DNA of 12,651 bases, taken from assembly GCA_030638985.1 (NCBI GenBank), contig DAOWDO010000072.1, forward strand, positions 1 to 12,651, in the 5' to 3' direction. Positions 1 through 5,834 of the stretch are shown here, one piece after another. Within the stretch, counting starts at the first letter, position 1. Every line of letters begins with the position of its first letter. A program made the translations under genes and the position numbers. Origin of the DNA: Dehalococcoidia bacterium (GTDB lineage Bacteria > Chloroflexota > Dehalococcoidia > Dehalococcoidales > DAOWLH01). The notes under the pieces are model-generated. The model did no database searches. It was not told the origin of the DNA and was given only the letters and a program-made list of their open reading frames with translations.

Positions 1-1803
1 AGCAGCTTCTCTGGCCAACCGGGCAATCTCCTCAGCCCGGGTGCCGGCTTCTCTGGCCGCCTTCTTGGCCTCTTCCGCCTTACTTCTGGCAATCTCCTCA
101 GCCCGGGTGCCGGCTTCTCTGGCCGCCTTCTTGGCCTCTTCCGCCTTGGCAATGGCCTGCTCACTGGCAGCAGCAATAGCCGCCCACAGGGCTTCATCAC
201 CGGCTAGGTCGGCCTGTTCGGCTATTTTAGCTGTCTCCTCGGCGATGTGGGCAGCTTTAGTCTCAACCTCTTTGGCCTCCTTGCCAACCCTGGCCACCCG
301 CGCAGCAACGTCTCCCGTCACCCTGGTCGACGCCTCAATTGCCTCACTACCGGCATATCCGGCCAGTTCAGCTTTTCTGGCAGCCTCCTGGGCCAGGCGA
401 GCGGCGGTGGCAGCCGCCTTTTTCGCCTCCCTGCCGGCTTCGTCGGCCTTTCTGGCCGCTTCCACAGTTTTACTCTCGGCAGCCTCAGCGGCGGCAGCCT
501 TGGCTACCTTCAATTTTTCTTCAGCAATCCTGGCGGCGGCACTGGCAGCAGCGATAGCCTTTTCAGCGGCATCCCTGGCTGTTGTTGCCGTCTCCTCTGC
601 CCTGGCTGCAGCCTGCTCTCCGATGGCCTTCATCGCGGCGGCCATGGCTCCATCCCCGGCCAGGTCAGCTTGCTCCGCCTTGAGTGTCGTTTCCTCGGCA
701 ATACTTGCCGCTCTGGCTGCTGTCTCCTTGGCCTCCTTGCCAGCTTCATCCACTCTTGCTGCAAGCATGCCCGAGACCTTGGTAGCTGCCTCTATTGCCT
801 CATCACCAGCAATATCGGCAAGCTCGCCCTTCCTGGCAGTCTCCTCAGCCAGACGAAAGGCGGCGGCGGCTACCTTTTTCGCCTCCCTACCCGCCTCATC
901 CGCCTTCTTGGCCGACTCCACGGTCAGTTTTTCTTCCGCTTCAACAGCGGCGCTATTAGCCAGCTTCATCGCTCCTGTCGCCTGTTTGACGACAGCATCG
1001 GCAGCCTCAATAGAAACTTCCACCGCTCCCCTGGCGGCGATGGATGCCTCTTCGGCCCTGATGGCGGTTTCCTCAGCTATCTTAACAGCGGCAGCGGCGG
1101 CTTCCCTGGCTGCCAGAGCGACCTCCTCAGCCTTTACGGTAGCCTCTTCAGCAGCATACTTGGCCGCCCTGGCCGTCTCTTCAGCCTTGACAGCCGCGTC
1201 CTCGGCTCTCTGAGCCGCCTCTTCCGCCCACTTGGTAGCTGCATCAGCAGCTTCCCTGGCGTCCCTGGCCGCTCCCTCAGCCTTGGCGGTAGCCTCTTCG
1301 GCGGCAGACTTGGACGCTCTGGCGGCTTCCTCAGCCTTAGCGGTAGCCTCTTCAGCGGCAGACTTGGACGCTCTGGCGGCTTCCTCTGCCTTTGTGGTAG
1401 CCTCGGCTGCAGTCCGCTTGAACGCCTCAGCAGCCGCTCTGGCTCCCCGGCCGGCCTCCGCCGCCTCCCTGCTTGCCTTCCCGGCAGCCGTTATCGCCCC
1501 CTTGGCCTGAACCTCAGCTTTGGCGGATGCTTCCGCAGCCGCTGCAGTTGCCGTCTGAGCAGCCTTCTCTCCAGCCTTGCGGGCCTCTACAGCCCTCTTC
1601 TCCGCCTCCCCTGAGGCATGGGTAGCCAATACCGCTGCCTGACCAGCCTTCTTGGCCGCTTCTTCAGCCTTCTTAGCGGCCGCGGCGGCAGCCCTGATGT
1701 TGCCCTCCATTTCATCAAGTATTATGGGCAACGGTTTTGTCAGAATTTTGGGCGGTTGCTCTGGAGTTTGTTCCTCAGGCGGCCTGGCATCTTTACTAAC
1801 CAT
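1..1803 (-). CDS. Ala/Glu/Lys-rich repetitive coiled-coil protein (3' end beyond window)
   Basis: The frame is open from ATG 1803-1801 to the window edge: 601 codons, no stop, so the C-terminus is missing. A GGAGGG site (1813-1818) lies 9 nt upstream of the ATG. Residues 1-27 are Pro-rich and polar (two PP pairs, KILTKPLP), then an almost unbroken Ala/Lys/Glu/Arg sequence follows with no Cys and no further Pro, as expected for one long helix. Repeats are nested: an 18-residue unit twice in tandem (1275-1382), a 22-residue unit twice (22-147, two hendecads), and a 152-residue (456-nt) duplication aligning about 190-470 with 646-926. No signal peptide or transmembrane segment is visible. Group 3 LEA proteins, apolipoprotein-like helices and TolA-type stalks share this composition. 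I cannot assign a function; a surface-binding, stress-protective or structural filament role would be speculation. Confidence 0.
   Translation of the reverse strand, partial: MVSKDARPPEEQTPEQPPKILTKPLPIILDEMEGNIRAAAAAAKKAEEAAKKAGQAAVLATHASGEAEKRAVEARKAGEKAAQTATAAAAEASAKAEVQAKGAITAAGKASREAAEAGRGARAAAEAFKRTAAEATTKAEEAARASKSAAEEATAKAEEAARASKSAAEEATAKAEGAARDAREAADAATKWAEEAAQRAEDAAVKAEETARAAKYAAEEATVKAEEVALAAREAAAAAVKIAEETAIRAEEASIAARGAVEVSIEAADAVVKQATGAMKLANSAAVEAEEKLTVESAKKADEAGREAKKVAAAAFRLAEETARKGELADIAGDEAIEAATKVSGMLAARVDEAGKEAKETAARAASIAEETTLKAEQADLAGDGAMAAAMKAIGEQAAARAEETATTARDAAEKAIAAASAAARIAEEKLKVAKAAAAEAAESKTVEAARKADEAGREAKKAAATAARLAQEAARKAELAGYAGSEAIEASTRVTGDVAARVARVGKEAKEVETKAAHIAEETAKIAEQADLAGDEALWAAIAAASEQAIAKAEEAKKAAREAGTRAEEIARSKAEEAKKAAREAGTRAEEIARLAREAA
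22..147. repeat. Tandem 66-bp repeat inside the coiled-coil gene
   Basis: A 60-nt block (22-81) recurs at 88-147 with a 66-bp period, with only the 6-nt junction differing. It encodes a 22-residue unit (AEEAKKAAREAGTRAEEIAR plus two residues), which is two hendecads. The near-identical DNA suggests recent expansion or gene conversion. Confidence 0.9.
190..926. repeat. 456-bp-period duplication inside the coiled-coil gene
   Basis: DNA at about 190-470 aligns with about 646-926 at a constant offset of 456 nt (152 codons). At the protein level both copies read KADEAGREAKK, a RLA[EQ]E helix, an AG[DS]EAIEA segment, then GKEAKE and AEQADLAGD. The copies have diverged by many substitutions, so this duplication is older than the short tandem repeats. 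Confidence 0.8.
1275..1382. repeat. Tandem 54-bp repeat inside the coiled-coil gene
   Basis: Two nearly identical 54-nt units start at 1275 and 1329. They encode the 18-residue unit EEATAKAEEAARASKSAA; 18 residues is five turns of an alpha helix. Confidence 0.85.
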
Positions 1804-1870
1804 TCTTACTATCCCTCCAAAAGTTAAACCAGATTACTGAGCGGAAAGCCACCGAGGCAAAGAAAACCCG

Positions 1871-1892
1871 ACCGATTGGCAGCGCAATCGGT
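1871..1892 (-). promoter_or_regulatory. Leader hairpin, terminator- or attenuator-like
   Basis: The arms ACCGATTG and CAATCGGT form an 8-bp stem with a 6-nt loop. Read on the minus strand the hairpin is followed by a TCGGGTTTTC stretch. A smaller stem (CAGGC/GCCTG, 5-nt loop) lies just upstream in the same transcript. Placed between the predicted promoter and the ATG at 1803, it could be an attenuator. I could not match the leader to a riboswitch class I know. Confidence 0.35.
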
Positions 1893-1934
1893 TAAAAGAC
1901 AGGCATAGCGCCTGATGCTTCCCCCCTGAGGCTG

Positions 1935-1963
1935 AGCTTACACCGAGGGAGAGTGGATGTCAA
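1935..1963 (-). promoter_or_regulatory. Sigma70-type promoter for the coiled-coil gene
   Basis: On the minus strand TTGACA (1963-1958) is followed after 17 nt by TAAGCT (1940-1935). The -35 is perfect and the -10 is weak. It lies downstream of the YeeE terminator and predicts a leader of about 125 nt before the ATG at 1803, containing two hairpins. Confidence 0.45.
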
Positions 1964-1983
1964 GATGCTGACCATCTCACAAC

Positions 1984-2026
1984 GGAAAGAAAAAATGTGG
2001 CGGTTGTTTGAAGCAACCGCCACATT
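1984..2026 (-). terminator. Rho-independent terminator of the DUF3343-yeeE operon
   Basis: A perfect 13-bp stem (1994-2006 with 2014-2026) closes a 7-nt loop. On the minus strand it is followed by a T-rich tract (TTTTCTTTCC). It lies 28 nt past the stop of the last YeeE gene. Confidence 0.88.
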
Positions 2027-2054
2027 GTCAGGCTAGCTTAAAGCAAGCTGGATA

Positions 2055-2495
2055 TCAGCCCAACAGGGTAAACAGCTGGAGGTAGGGTACAACCACTATA
2101 TCAAAGAAGATAACGCCGGCCACCAGGCCGCCAATATACAGCATCCCTGATATCCTCCCCTCGCCAACCATCACGTGCTGTCTGAAGGGGCAGCCTTCGG
2201 CCATAACCGAGAAGAATGCCATAAAGAAGGCACCGACAACGCTGAGGGGAATCAGTACCAAGGGCTCAATCTTAAGGCCTTCGGGGAGCAGCGGGAAGCC
2301 GGGGAAGTCTCCCCCCACCAGGCCGAAGATGGAAAATCCGAGGATGCCACCGATAATGATACCAAAAAGACCTTTCAGGCGATAGGTATCTTTTACCAGA
2401 TAGAAGTCCCTGATGCCGCTTATGGTACAGAACCTTGACCTCTGACCCATATAGCCAATAATTAAGCCGACCACCAAAGTAACTACACCAATCAT
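2055..2495 (-). CDS. YeeE/YedE family membrane protein, C-terminal-half type
   Basis: This 146-residue integral membrane protein has about four hydrophobic segments. Family landmarks are the N-terminal GQRSRFCTISGIRDFYL block (Cys23) and EGCPFRQHVMVGEGR (Cys102). In the thiosulfate transporter TsuA of this family, membrane-embedded cysteines relay the sulfur substrate inward, so Cys23 and Cys102 are the likely functional residues here. The length is about half of a full-length YeeE, and the gene is preceded by a complementary half; the two probably form one transporter. The start ATG overlaps the upstream stop (TAATG) with AGGAGG 5 nt upstream, indicating translational coupling. The substrate could be thiosulfate or another sulfur species; a selenium compound is possible because the YedE branch is linked to selenium metabolism. 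Sequence alone does not decide. Confidence 0.85.
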   Translation of the reverse strand: MIGVVTLVVGLIIGYMGQRSRFCTISGIRDFYLVKDTYRLKGLFGIIIGGILGFSIFGLVGGDFPGFPLLPEGLKIEPLVLIPLSVVGAFFMAFFSVMAEGCPFRQHVMVGEGRISGMLYIGGLVAGVIFFDIVVVPYLQLFTLLG

Positions 2496-2995
2496 TACAT
2501 CCTCCTAACTCGCCACTTTATGTATTCAGAGGCGGCAATAACTCCGGCAACAATAACCAGGAGAATAAGCATGGCAAACAGCATGCCATAGGAAGAGAGC
2601 ACCGCCGTCCTGATAGGACACGAACCCCACAGCAGACCGAAGTTTATTATCAGGAAGCCGAGGATAAAGGCCAGCAGATTCTCCCTCACCGGGCCACGCC
2701 TGAGTTTGAATTCTTTGTTTCTCCAGGCGGCTATCGCTGAGCCGATTATGGCACCTATCGGCGTCAGTACCGGAACCGCAATGAAGATGCCGTGTATGGT
2801 AAATTCGGTTCCGAAGACTGTGTTCACTATCCAGTTCACCAGATTGCTGGGATGAGTGACAAAACAGACGCCTTCGCCAACTGGCGGCTGGACATTAAAG
2901 TATCCTTGAGCCGCGGCCGCCAGCCCCCCCATAACCAGACCGGTGATGAGAGCAAGATTAGTGATGAGCTTGAACTCAAACCTTGGTAGTTTCAT
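2495..2995 (-). CDS. YeeE/YedE family membrane protein, N-terminal-half type
   Basis: This 166-residue integral membrane protein has about four to five hydrophobic segments. Conserved cysteines are Cys44 (GEGVCFVTHPSN) and Cys126 (LLWGSCPIR); the second motif matches the conserved GxCP-type block of YeeE/YedE proteins. Its basic cytoplasmic tail (KWRVRRM) ends in TAA overlapping the next gene's ATG by one base. Together the pair supplies four membrane cysteines, as expected if two half-genes replace one full YeeE. A GAGGGGG ribosome binding site precedes the ATG. A 153-nt gap separates it from the kinase-fold gene upstream; I found no convincing promoter or terminator there, so it is probably co-transcribed. 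Predicted role: uptake of a reduced sulfur or selenium compound feeding the carrier proteins encoded nearby. Confidence 0.85.
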   Translation of the reverse strand: MKLPRFEFKLITNLALITGLVMGGLAAAAQGYFNVQPPVGEGVCFVTHPSNLVNWIVNTVFGTEFTIHGIFIAVPVLTPIGAIIGSAIAAWRNKEFKLRRGPVRENLLAFILGFLIINFGLLWGSCPIRTAVLSSYGMLFAMLILLVIVAGVIAASEYIKWRVRRM

Positions 2996-3148
2996 CGCTA
3001 CCCCCTCACTAGTTTATCCAGGCCGGGACTTTGATAGCTTTACCCTGCTTAAAAAACTTAAGCTACTGAATACTTCTTCTGGCCATGTAATTCTGCCGCA
3101 ACAGGATTAACTTGTCTTTGACCCTGGTATCATCGGGCTTTACCGCCA

Positions 3149-4018
3149 CTATTTTCCGACTATCTTTTTGGTAGCTTCGGTGATGAAGGGAACCAGCTTG
3201 GCGATTGGCGTTGCCGGTGTTGGCTGGGACAACTCCCCCATCAATCGGTTAATCTTTGATGCCTTGATACAGGCCTCAGACGGCTCAATACCGCTAAATA
3301 TCAGTGCCGAGACTATCCCGGTTATGGTATCCCCGGTGCCCCCTATCGCCTCAAGAGCCGGGATGAGTGGTTCCTTGATTACCCCAACCACCTCACCATC
3401 GACCACTACGTGGTCAACGGCCGCCTTGACCAGCACAAAGCGAGGAGTATCACCGTGCTCGTAAGCCTCCTTGCTCAGCCTGGAAATATCCGTGTCGTCA
3501 ACCTCAAAGATGAAGTGCTGCACATAGGCCGGGTGGGCGGCATCCTGGTCAGCCAGAAAGCTGAGCTCGCCCGGGTCCGGAGTGAAGAGGTCAAATTTCT
3601 GGCTTAGCCTGATGGCTTTGGCGTTGAGCAAGGCACCGGCATCGGCGATAAAGAAGGGCTTTTTCTCCATGTTGTTAACCGTGTCCACGAGTCTGGTGAA
3701 CTGGTCTCTGGTCGGCAGCAGGTAATGCATAGTCAACACCGTTGGCTTCAGTTTTGCCACTTCATCACTGAGGTAATCCAGAAGCTTGATGGTGCCCTCA
3801 CCCATACCGATATCACCAATAACAACGGCATAGGGCTCATCAATGCCCAATCCCTGGCAGGCCGCCGAAGCCGCTGAAATCATGGCCGTGGTTCCCAGCA
3901 GGACATACTTATCCTCAAGGACATAATCACCGATGGTAAGTTTGTCCCCTTCATACTTGCAGGGACCATAGGTCAAGGGCATATCGTCAATTGGTATGGT
4001 ACCAACTAAGACCAGCAT
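3149..4018 (-). CDS. Ribokinase-fold protein, NAD(P)H-hydrate dehydratase (NnrD)-like
   Basis: This 289-residue protein carries the motifs of the COG0063/NnrD branch of the ribokinase fold: FIADAGALLNAKA (about 123-135, like the family's DADALN block), FTPDPGELSFL (145-155, like TPHxGE), VLVKAAVDHVVVDG (195-208), and the anion-hole/catalytic GGTGDTITG (226-234, Asp230). NnrD repairs hydrated NAD(P)H using ADP or ATP; the usual YjeF epimerase half is absent. I chose ATG 4018 because it starts one base after the upstream stop, behind a purine-rich GAAGGGGAAG site, and because residues 1-8 match the fold's first strand. A 25-residue-longer start at 4093 lies inside the upstream gene. Its place between a Se/S carrier and YeeE transporters suggests it may act on a different small molecule. 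Family call firm, substrate unknown. Confidence 0.75.
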   Translation of the reverse strand: MLVLVGTIPIDDMPLTYGPCKYEGDKLTIGDYVLEDKYVLLGTTAMISAASAACQGLGIDEPYAVVIGDIGMGEGTIKLLDYLSDEVAKLKPTVLTMHYLLPTRDQFTRLVDTVNNMEKKPFFIADAGALLNAKAIRLSQKFDLFTPDPGELSFLADQDAAHPAYVQHFIFEVDDTDISRLSKEAYEHGDTPRFVLVKAAVDHVVVDGEVVGVIKEPLIPALEAIGGTGDTITGIVSALIFSGIEPSEACIKASKINRLMGELSQPTPATPIAKLVPFITEATKKIVGK

Positions 4019-4019
4019 T

Positions 4020-4562
4020 TTACTTCTTCCCCTTCTTTTCCTTTTTATATAGCTCCAGAGCTTTATTATAGGCATGCTCGAGGGTGTAAGCACAGATTGT
4101 CTTGCCCACTTCCCTGGGCCGGACCCCTTCTCCGATCACTGTCCCCAGCAGGCTCAGACCGAGCCATGGAATATCCGGTCAGCCGCCTCCAGAGATATTG
4201 ACAATGGTACCCTCTCCCTTCCGATAGGTGATTTTCATGTTGCCGCAGCGGACCATGGTATAGTCACCGTAATCGGTCGTCTTTATCAGCTTGGTGAGAT
4301 ATACCGGAACCAGCTTGGTGTCCTTGGGCATGAAGAGGATATCAAGAATGATGACTTCTTTCTCGTCCAAGACCGCTTCTGTAGCGTCAACATCGGTGGC
4401 ACTGATTTCAAGAGCAAGGTCGCATCCCGTCCGGTACTCCACCGGAGGCGCCACCTCTCTCATCTTGAAACCAGCCTGCTCTAGGACATGCTTGCCCCGC
4501 ATGGCGTAGTAAATGTAGTCAAAAACAATCAGGGCCTTTTCTTCTTCAGGTGCTTCCGGCAA
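4020..4562 (-). CDS. Putative Se/S-carrier-like (DUF3343) selenoprotein with in-frame UGA (Sec128)
   Basis: Residues 1-127 form a DUF3343/Se_S_carrier-type domain: ALIVFDYIYYAMRGKHVLEQ, then VAPPVEYRTGCDLALEI with the likely carrier Cys47, and a second Cys106 (MVRCGN). At codon 128 (4181-4179) there is a TGA in the context SGGG-TGA-PDIPWLG. The frame then stays open for 52 codons (GEGVRPREVGKTICAYTLEHAYNKA, Lys-rich tail) to TAA at 4022-4020. Three facts support readthrough: a SECIS-like hairpin right after the TGA, protein-like sequence in the extension (Cys157), and the next gene's ATG one base after the TAA. The start is TTG 4562, directly after an in-frame TAA, with a weak GGGGGTGGG site and a strong promoter about 50 nt upstream. 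If Sec insertion fails, a 127-residue protein results. The domain call is good; Sec is a strong inference, not proven. Confidence 0.75.
4141..4181 (-). promoter_or_regulatory. Bacterial SECIS-like hairpin with its UGA codon
   Basis: Counting the U of UGA as 1, stem G17-C21 pairs with G27-C31, U16 is bulged, and A15/C14 pair with U32/G33. The apical loop is GGUCU at 22-26. E. coli fdhF has the same GGUCUG string at the same distance (18 nt between UGA and GGUCU) with a bulged U at 17, and G23 and U24 are the bases known to contact SelB. Confidence 0.7.
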
Positions 4563-4611
4563 TTAACCCACCCCCACGTCTCTTTGATGGCTTTGACGAA
4601 ACGAATACGAA

Positions 4612-4640
4612 ATATTATAACGTTATCAGAACTCTGTCAA
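4612..4640 (-). promoter_or_regulatory. Sigma70 promoter of the DUF3343-kinase-yeeE operon
   Basis: On the minus strand TTGACA (4640-4635) is followed by TATAAT (4619-4614, 15-nt spacer) or the overlapping TAATAT (4617-4612, 17-nt spacer). Transcription would begin near 4605, about 40 nt before the TTG start. The palindrome ATAACGTTAT (4617-4626) overlaps the spacer and -10 and could be an operator. The rest of the 4563-4859 gap shows no convincing gene. Confidence 0.72.
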
Positions 4641-4859
4641 GAAAGCAAGGAGCGGGACAAGCCTGGCGGCAACTCGAAGATGATAACGAGGGGCAGGTGG
4701 GATGATTGAACGGGTCAAAGCTGCCGCAAACCCCGCAGCCGGGCAAGCGGCAGAGCGGTCATAGCAAACAAAACCTGGAATCCGAAACCGGCCCGGTGAA
4801 CACAGACCATTGCGGAAAGGACAGGGGCCACAGGATATTATCCGGGCACGTTCCTTCTG

Positions 4860-5078
4860 CTACTTCCCGGATGGCACAAGATGAAGCCGGTATCCGTCAC
4901 CTGCCGGTTCAACTCTTACCGTATAGCCCTCGTATTGAGCCAGCCGGGACACATTTTCCCTGCAGACCGCCGTCTCAACGAGCACGGCCAGCTCCTCTCC
5001 AGGGTTCTTTTTCATGGCATTGCGTGTCTTAACGACCGGTACCGGACAGGAAAAGCCCCTTACATCAACCTCAAACAC
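4860..5078 (-). CDS. TusA/YedF-like sulfur-carrier protein (CPVP)
   Basis: This 72-residue protein covers one complete TusA fold (family about 70-80 residues): VDVRGFSCPVPVVKTRNAM with the persulfide-carrying Cys11 in the CPxP motif, a long helix, then strands through YTVRVEPAGDGYRLHLV. A second Cys39 (TAVCRENV) follows the second strand, a position that resembles YedF-like members more than E. coli TusA. TusA-like proteins pass persulfide sulfur (or, in selenium contexts, possibly selenium) between proteins. The start is taken as GTG 5078 because AGGAGG lies 6 nt upstream and the family N-terminus begins there; a longer ATG start at 5120 would add 14 unrelated residues and cover the RBS. It is transcribed from its own promoter, divergent from the second TusA-like gene. 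Confidence 0.85.
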   Translation of the reverse strand: MFEVDVRGFSCPVPVVKTRNAMKKNPGEELAVLVETAVCRENVSRLAQYEGYTVRVEPAGDGYRLHLVPSGK

Positions 5079-5150
5079 CTGTCCCCTCCTTATGTAAAAT
5101 AGACCCCGCCCCCATAGCAAAACAATAAATATTTCTGAATAGACCTATAA

Positions 5151-5179
5151 ATAATATCAATAATAAACTGCCTTGTCAA
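5151..5179 (-). promoter_or_regulatory. Sigma70 promoter for the minus-strand TusA-like gene
   Basis: TTGACA (5179-5174) and TATTAT (5156-5151) are separated by exactly 17 nt on the minus strand, with transcription predicted near 5144, about 65 nt upstream of the GTG. The -35 is one arm of a symmetrical inverted repeat. Confidence 0.75.
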
Positions 5180-5195
5180 GGGCATTTCCTTGACA
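5174..5195. promoter_or_regulatory. Inverted repeat holding both divergent -35 boxes
   Basis: TGTCAAGG (5174-5181) and CCTTGACA (5188-5195) are perfect reverse complements separated by GCATTT. The outer six bases of each arm are the -35 elements of the two opposite promoters. A regulator bound here would control both TusA-like genes at once. Confidence 0.6.
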
Positions 5196-5218
5196 TCTTC
5201 CATTCTTTAAACTAAAGT
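5190..5218 (+). promoter_or_regulatory. Sigma70 promoter for the plus-strand TusA-like gene
   Basis: TTGACA (5190-5195) is followed after 17 nt by TAAAGT (5213-5218). The -35 is perfect and the -10 moderate. Transcription would start near 5225, about 23 nt before the ATG. Confidence 0.6.
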
Positions 5219-5247
5219 GAAAGTGAGAGGGCAAAGGAAGGCCGGCG

Positions 5248-5532
5248 ATGACAGAGGTTACGGAAGCCCCCGTCCTGGACGCTCTGGGCAAAAGGTGCCC
5301 GGAACCAATGCTGATGATAAAAGACAAATTCGCCACCATGAATCCTGGTGACCCCTTAAAGGTGATAGCCGATACCCTCAATAAGAGAAGCATCGAGCGA
5401 TTTGTCAAAAACCGGGGGCACCAGATAGTCGACAGCACCGAAGAGGGAGAGAAGTTCAGCCTGCTGCTTAGAAAGGCGGAGAAAGAGCGGGGCGATACTC
5501 CGATAGCCACCTGCCCGATAGAGCGGGATTAG
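5248..5532 (+). CDS. TusA-like sulfurtransferase/sulfur carrier (CPEP)
   Basis: This 94-residue protein has the TusA signature LDALGKRCPEPMLMIKDKF with catalytic Cys17 in CPEP, then GDPLKVIADTLNKRSIERFVKNRGHQIV, where the family strand-helix pattern continues. An acidic/basic tail ends with a second cysteine (Cys89 in TPIATCPIERD), which classical TusA lacks; it could resolve or relay a persulfide. The start ATG has an AAGGAAGG site upstream. The CPEP form is closer to E. coli TusA than the CPVP protein encoded divergently, so the two probably have distinct partners. Shared regulation through the inverted repeat at 5174-5195 suggests both serve the same sulfur or selenium relay. Cytoplasmic. 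Confidence 0.87.
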   Translation: MTEVTEAPVLDALGKRCPEPMLMIKDKFATMNPGDPLKVIADTLNKRSIERFVKNRGHQIVDSTEEGEKFSLLLRKAEKERGDTPIATCPIERD

Positions 5533-5560
5533 TATCTTTTTTGATGGTCTATTGCACCTC

Positions 5561-5582
5561 AGGCACGCTACCCGGCGTGCCT
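5561..5582 (+). terminator. Hairpin after the TusA-like gene
   Basis: AGGCACGC and GCGTGCCT form a perfect 8-bp GC-rich stem with a 6-nt loop, 28 nt after the stop. No T-tract follows, so it may terminate weakly or only protect the 3' end. Confidence 0.45.
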
Positions 5583-5605
5583 CTACTATGGCCGTCAGCC
5601 ACTAG

Positions 5606-5704
5606 AATCAGGGCAATAATTCCCCGACAACACCCGCTATGGCAACAGGCATAACTAGGCGGATTTGGAAGATAGAAGATATCGTCGGTTTGATTTCAAA
5701 ATGA
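5606..5704 (+). pseudogene. C-terminal remnant of a transposase
   Basis: An open stretch after an in-frame TAG reads TTPAMATGITRRIWKIEDIVGLISK and ends at TGA 5702-5704. The TPAMAAGIT...W-x-x-E-[DE]-[IL] pattern is typical of the extreme C-terminus of several DDE transposases. No start, catalytic core or terminal inverted repeat is visible, so this is a decayed fragment. The exact IS family cannot be given. It occupies most of the 302-nt gap between the TusA-like gene and the 75-residue gene. Confidence 0.5.
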
Positions 5705-5728
5705 TACACTACCAAATAATCAGGCGGC

Positions 5729-5757
5729 TTGACAACGATAATCCCACCGATTAAAGT
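5729..5757 (+). promoter_or_regulatory. Sigma70-type promoter for the 75-residue orphan gene
   Basis: TTGACA (5729-5734), a 17-nt spacer and TAAAGT (5752-5757) repeat exactly the -35/-10 pair used by the plus-strand TusA-like gene. The predicted leader is about 70 nt. Confidence 0.5.
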
Positions 5758-5834
5758 GCCCATTACCCGATTGTGTGCCGCAGATGCTGACGGTACAGAG
5801 ATAACATATCGTAGAATTATAAAGGAGATATCGT

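Noticed and set aside
22..147. A CRISPR-like or short-repeat array reading of the 66-bp repeats.
   Set aside because: There are only two copies, no variable spacers, and the period is a whole number of codons inside an open frame.
41..1840. Long plus-strand open frames (e.g. 41-1213 and 247-1614) rich in Ala/Ser/Leu or Gly/Ser/Leu.
   Set aside because: They mirror the GCN/GAR/AAR codon bias of the minus-strand coiled-coil gene, which has a start, RBS and protein-like repeats; the plus frames have none of these.
4019..4093. A longer start (4093) for the kinase-fold protein.
   Set aside because: The added 25 residues lie in another frame over the selenoprotein extension, and ATG 4018 matches both the family N-terminus and the TAA-A-ATG junction.
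4706..5032. A 108-codon plus-strand frame across the TusA-like gene and its downstream gap.
   Set aside because: It has no RBS and a composition rich in Pro/Arg/His/Gln, and it overlaps the well-supported TusA-like gene antisense.
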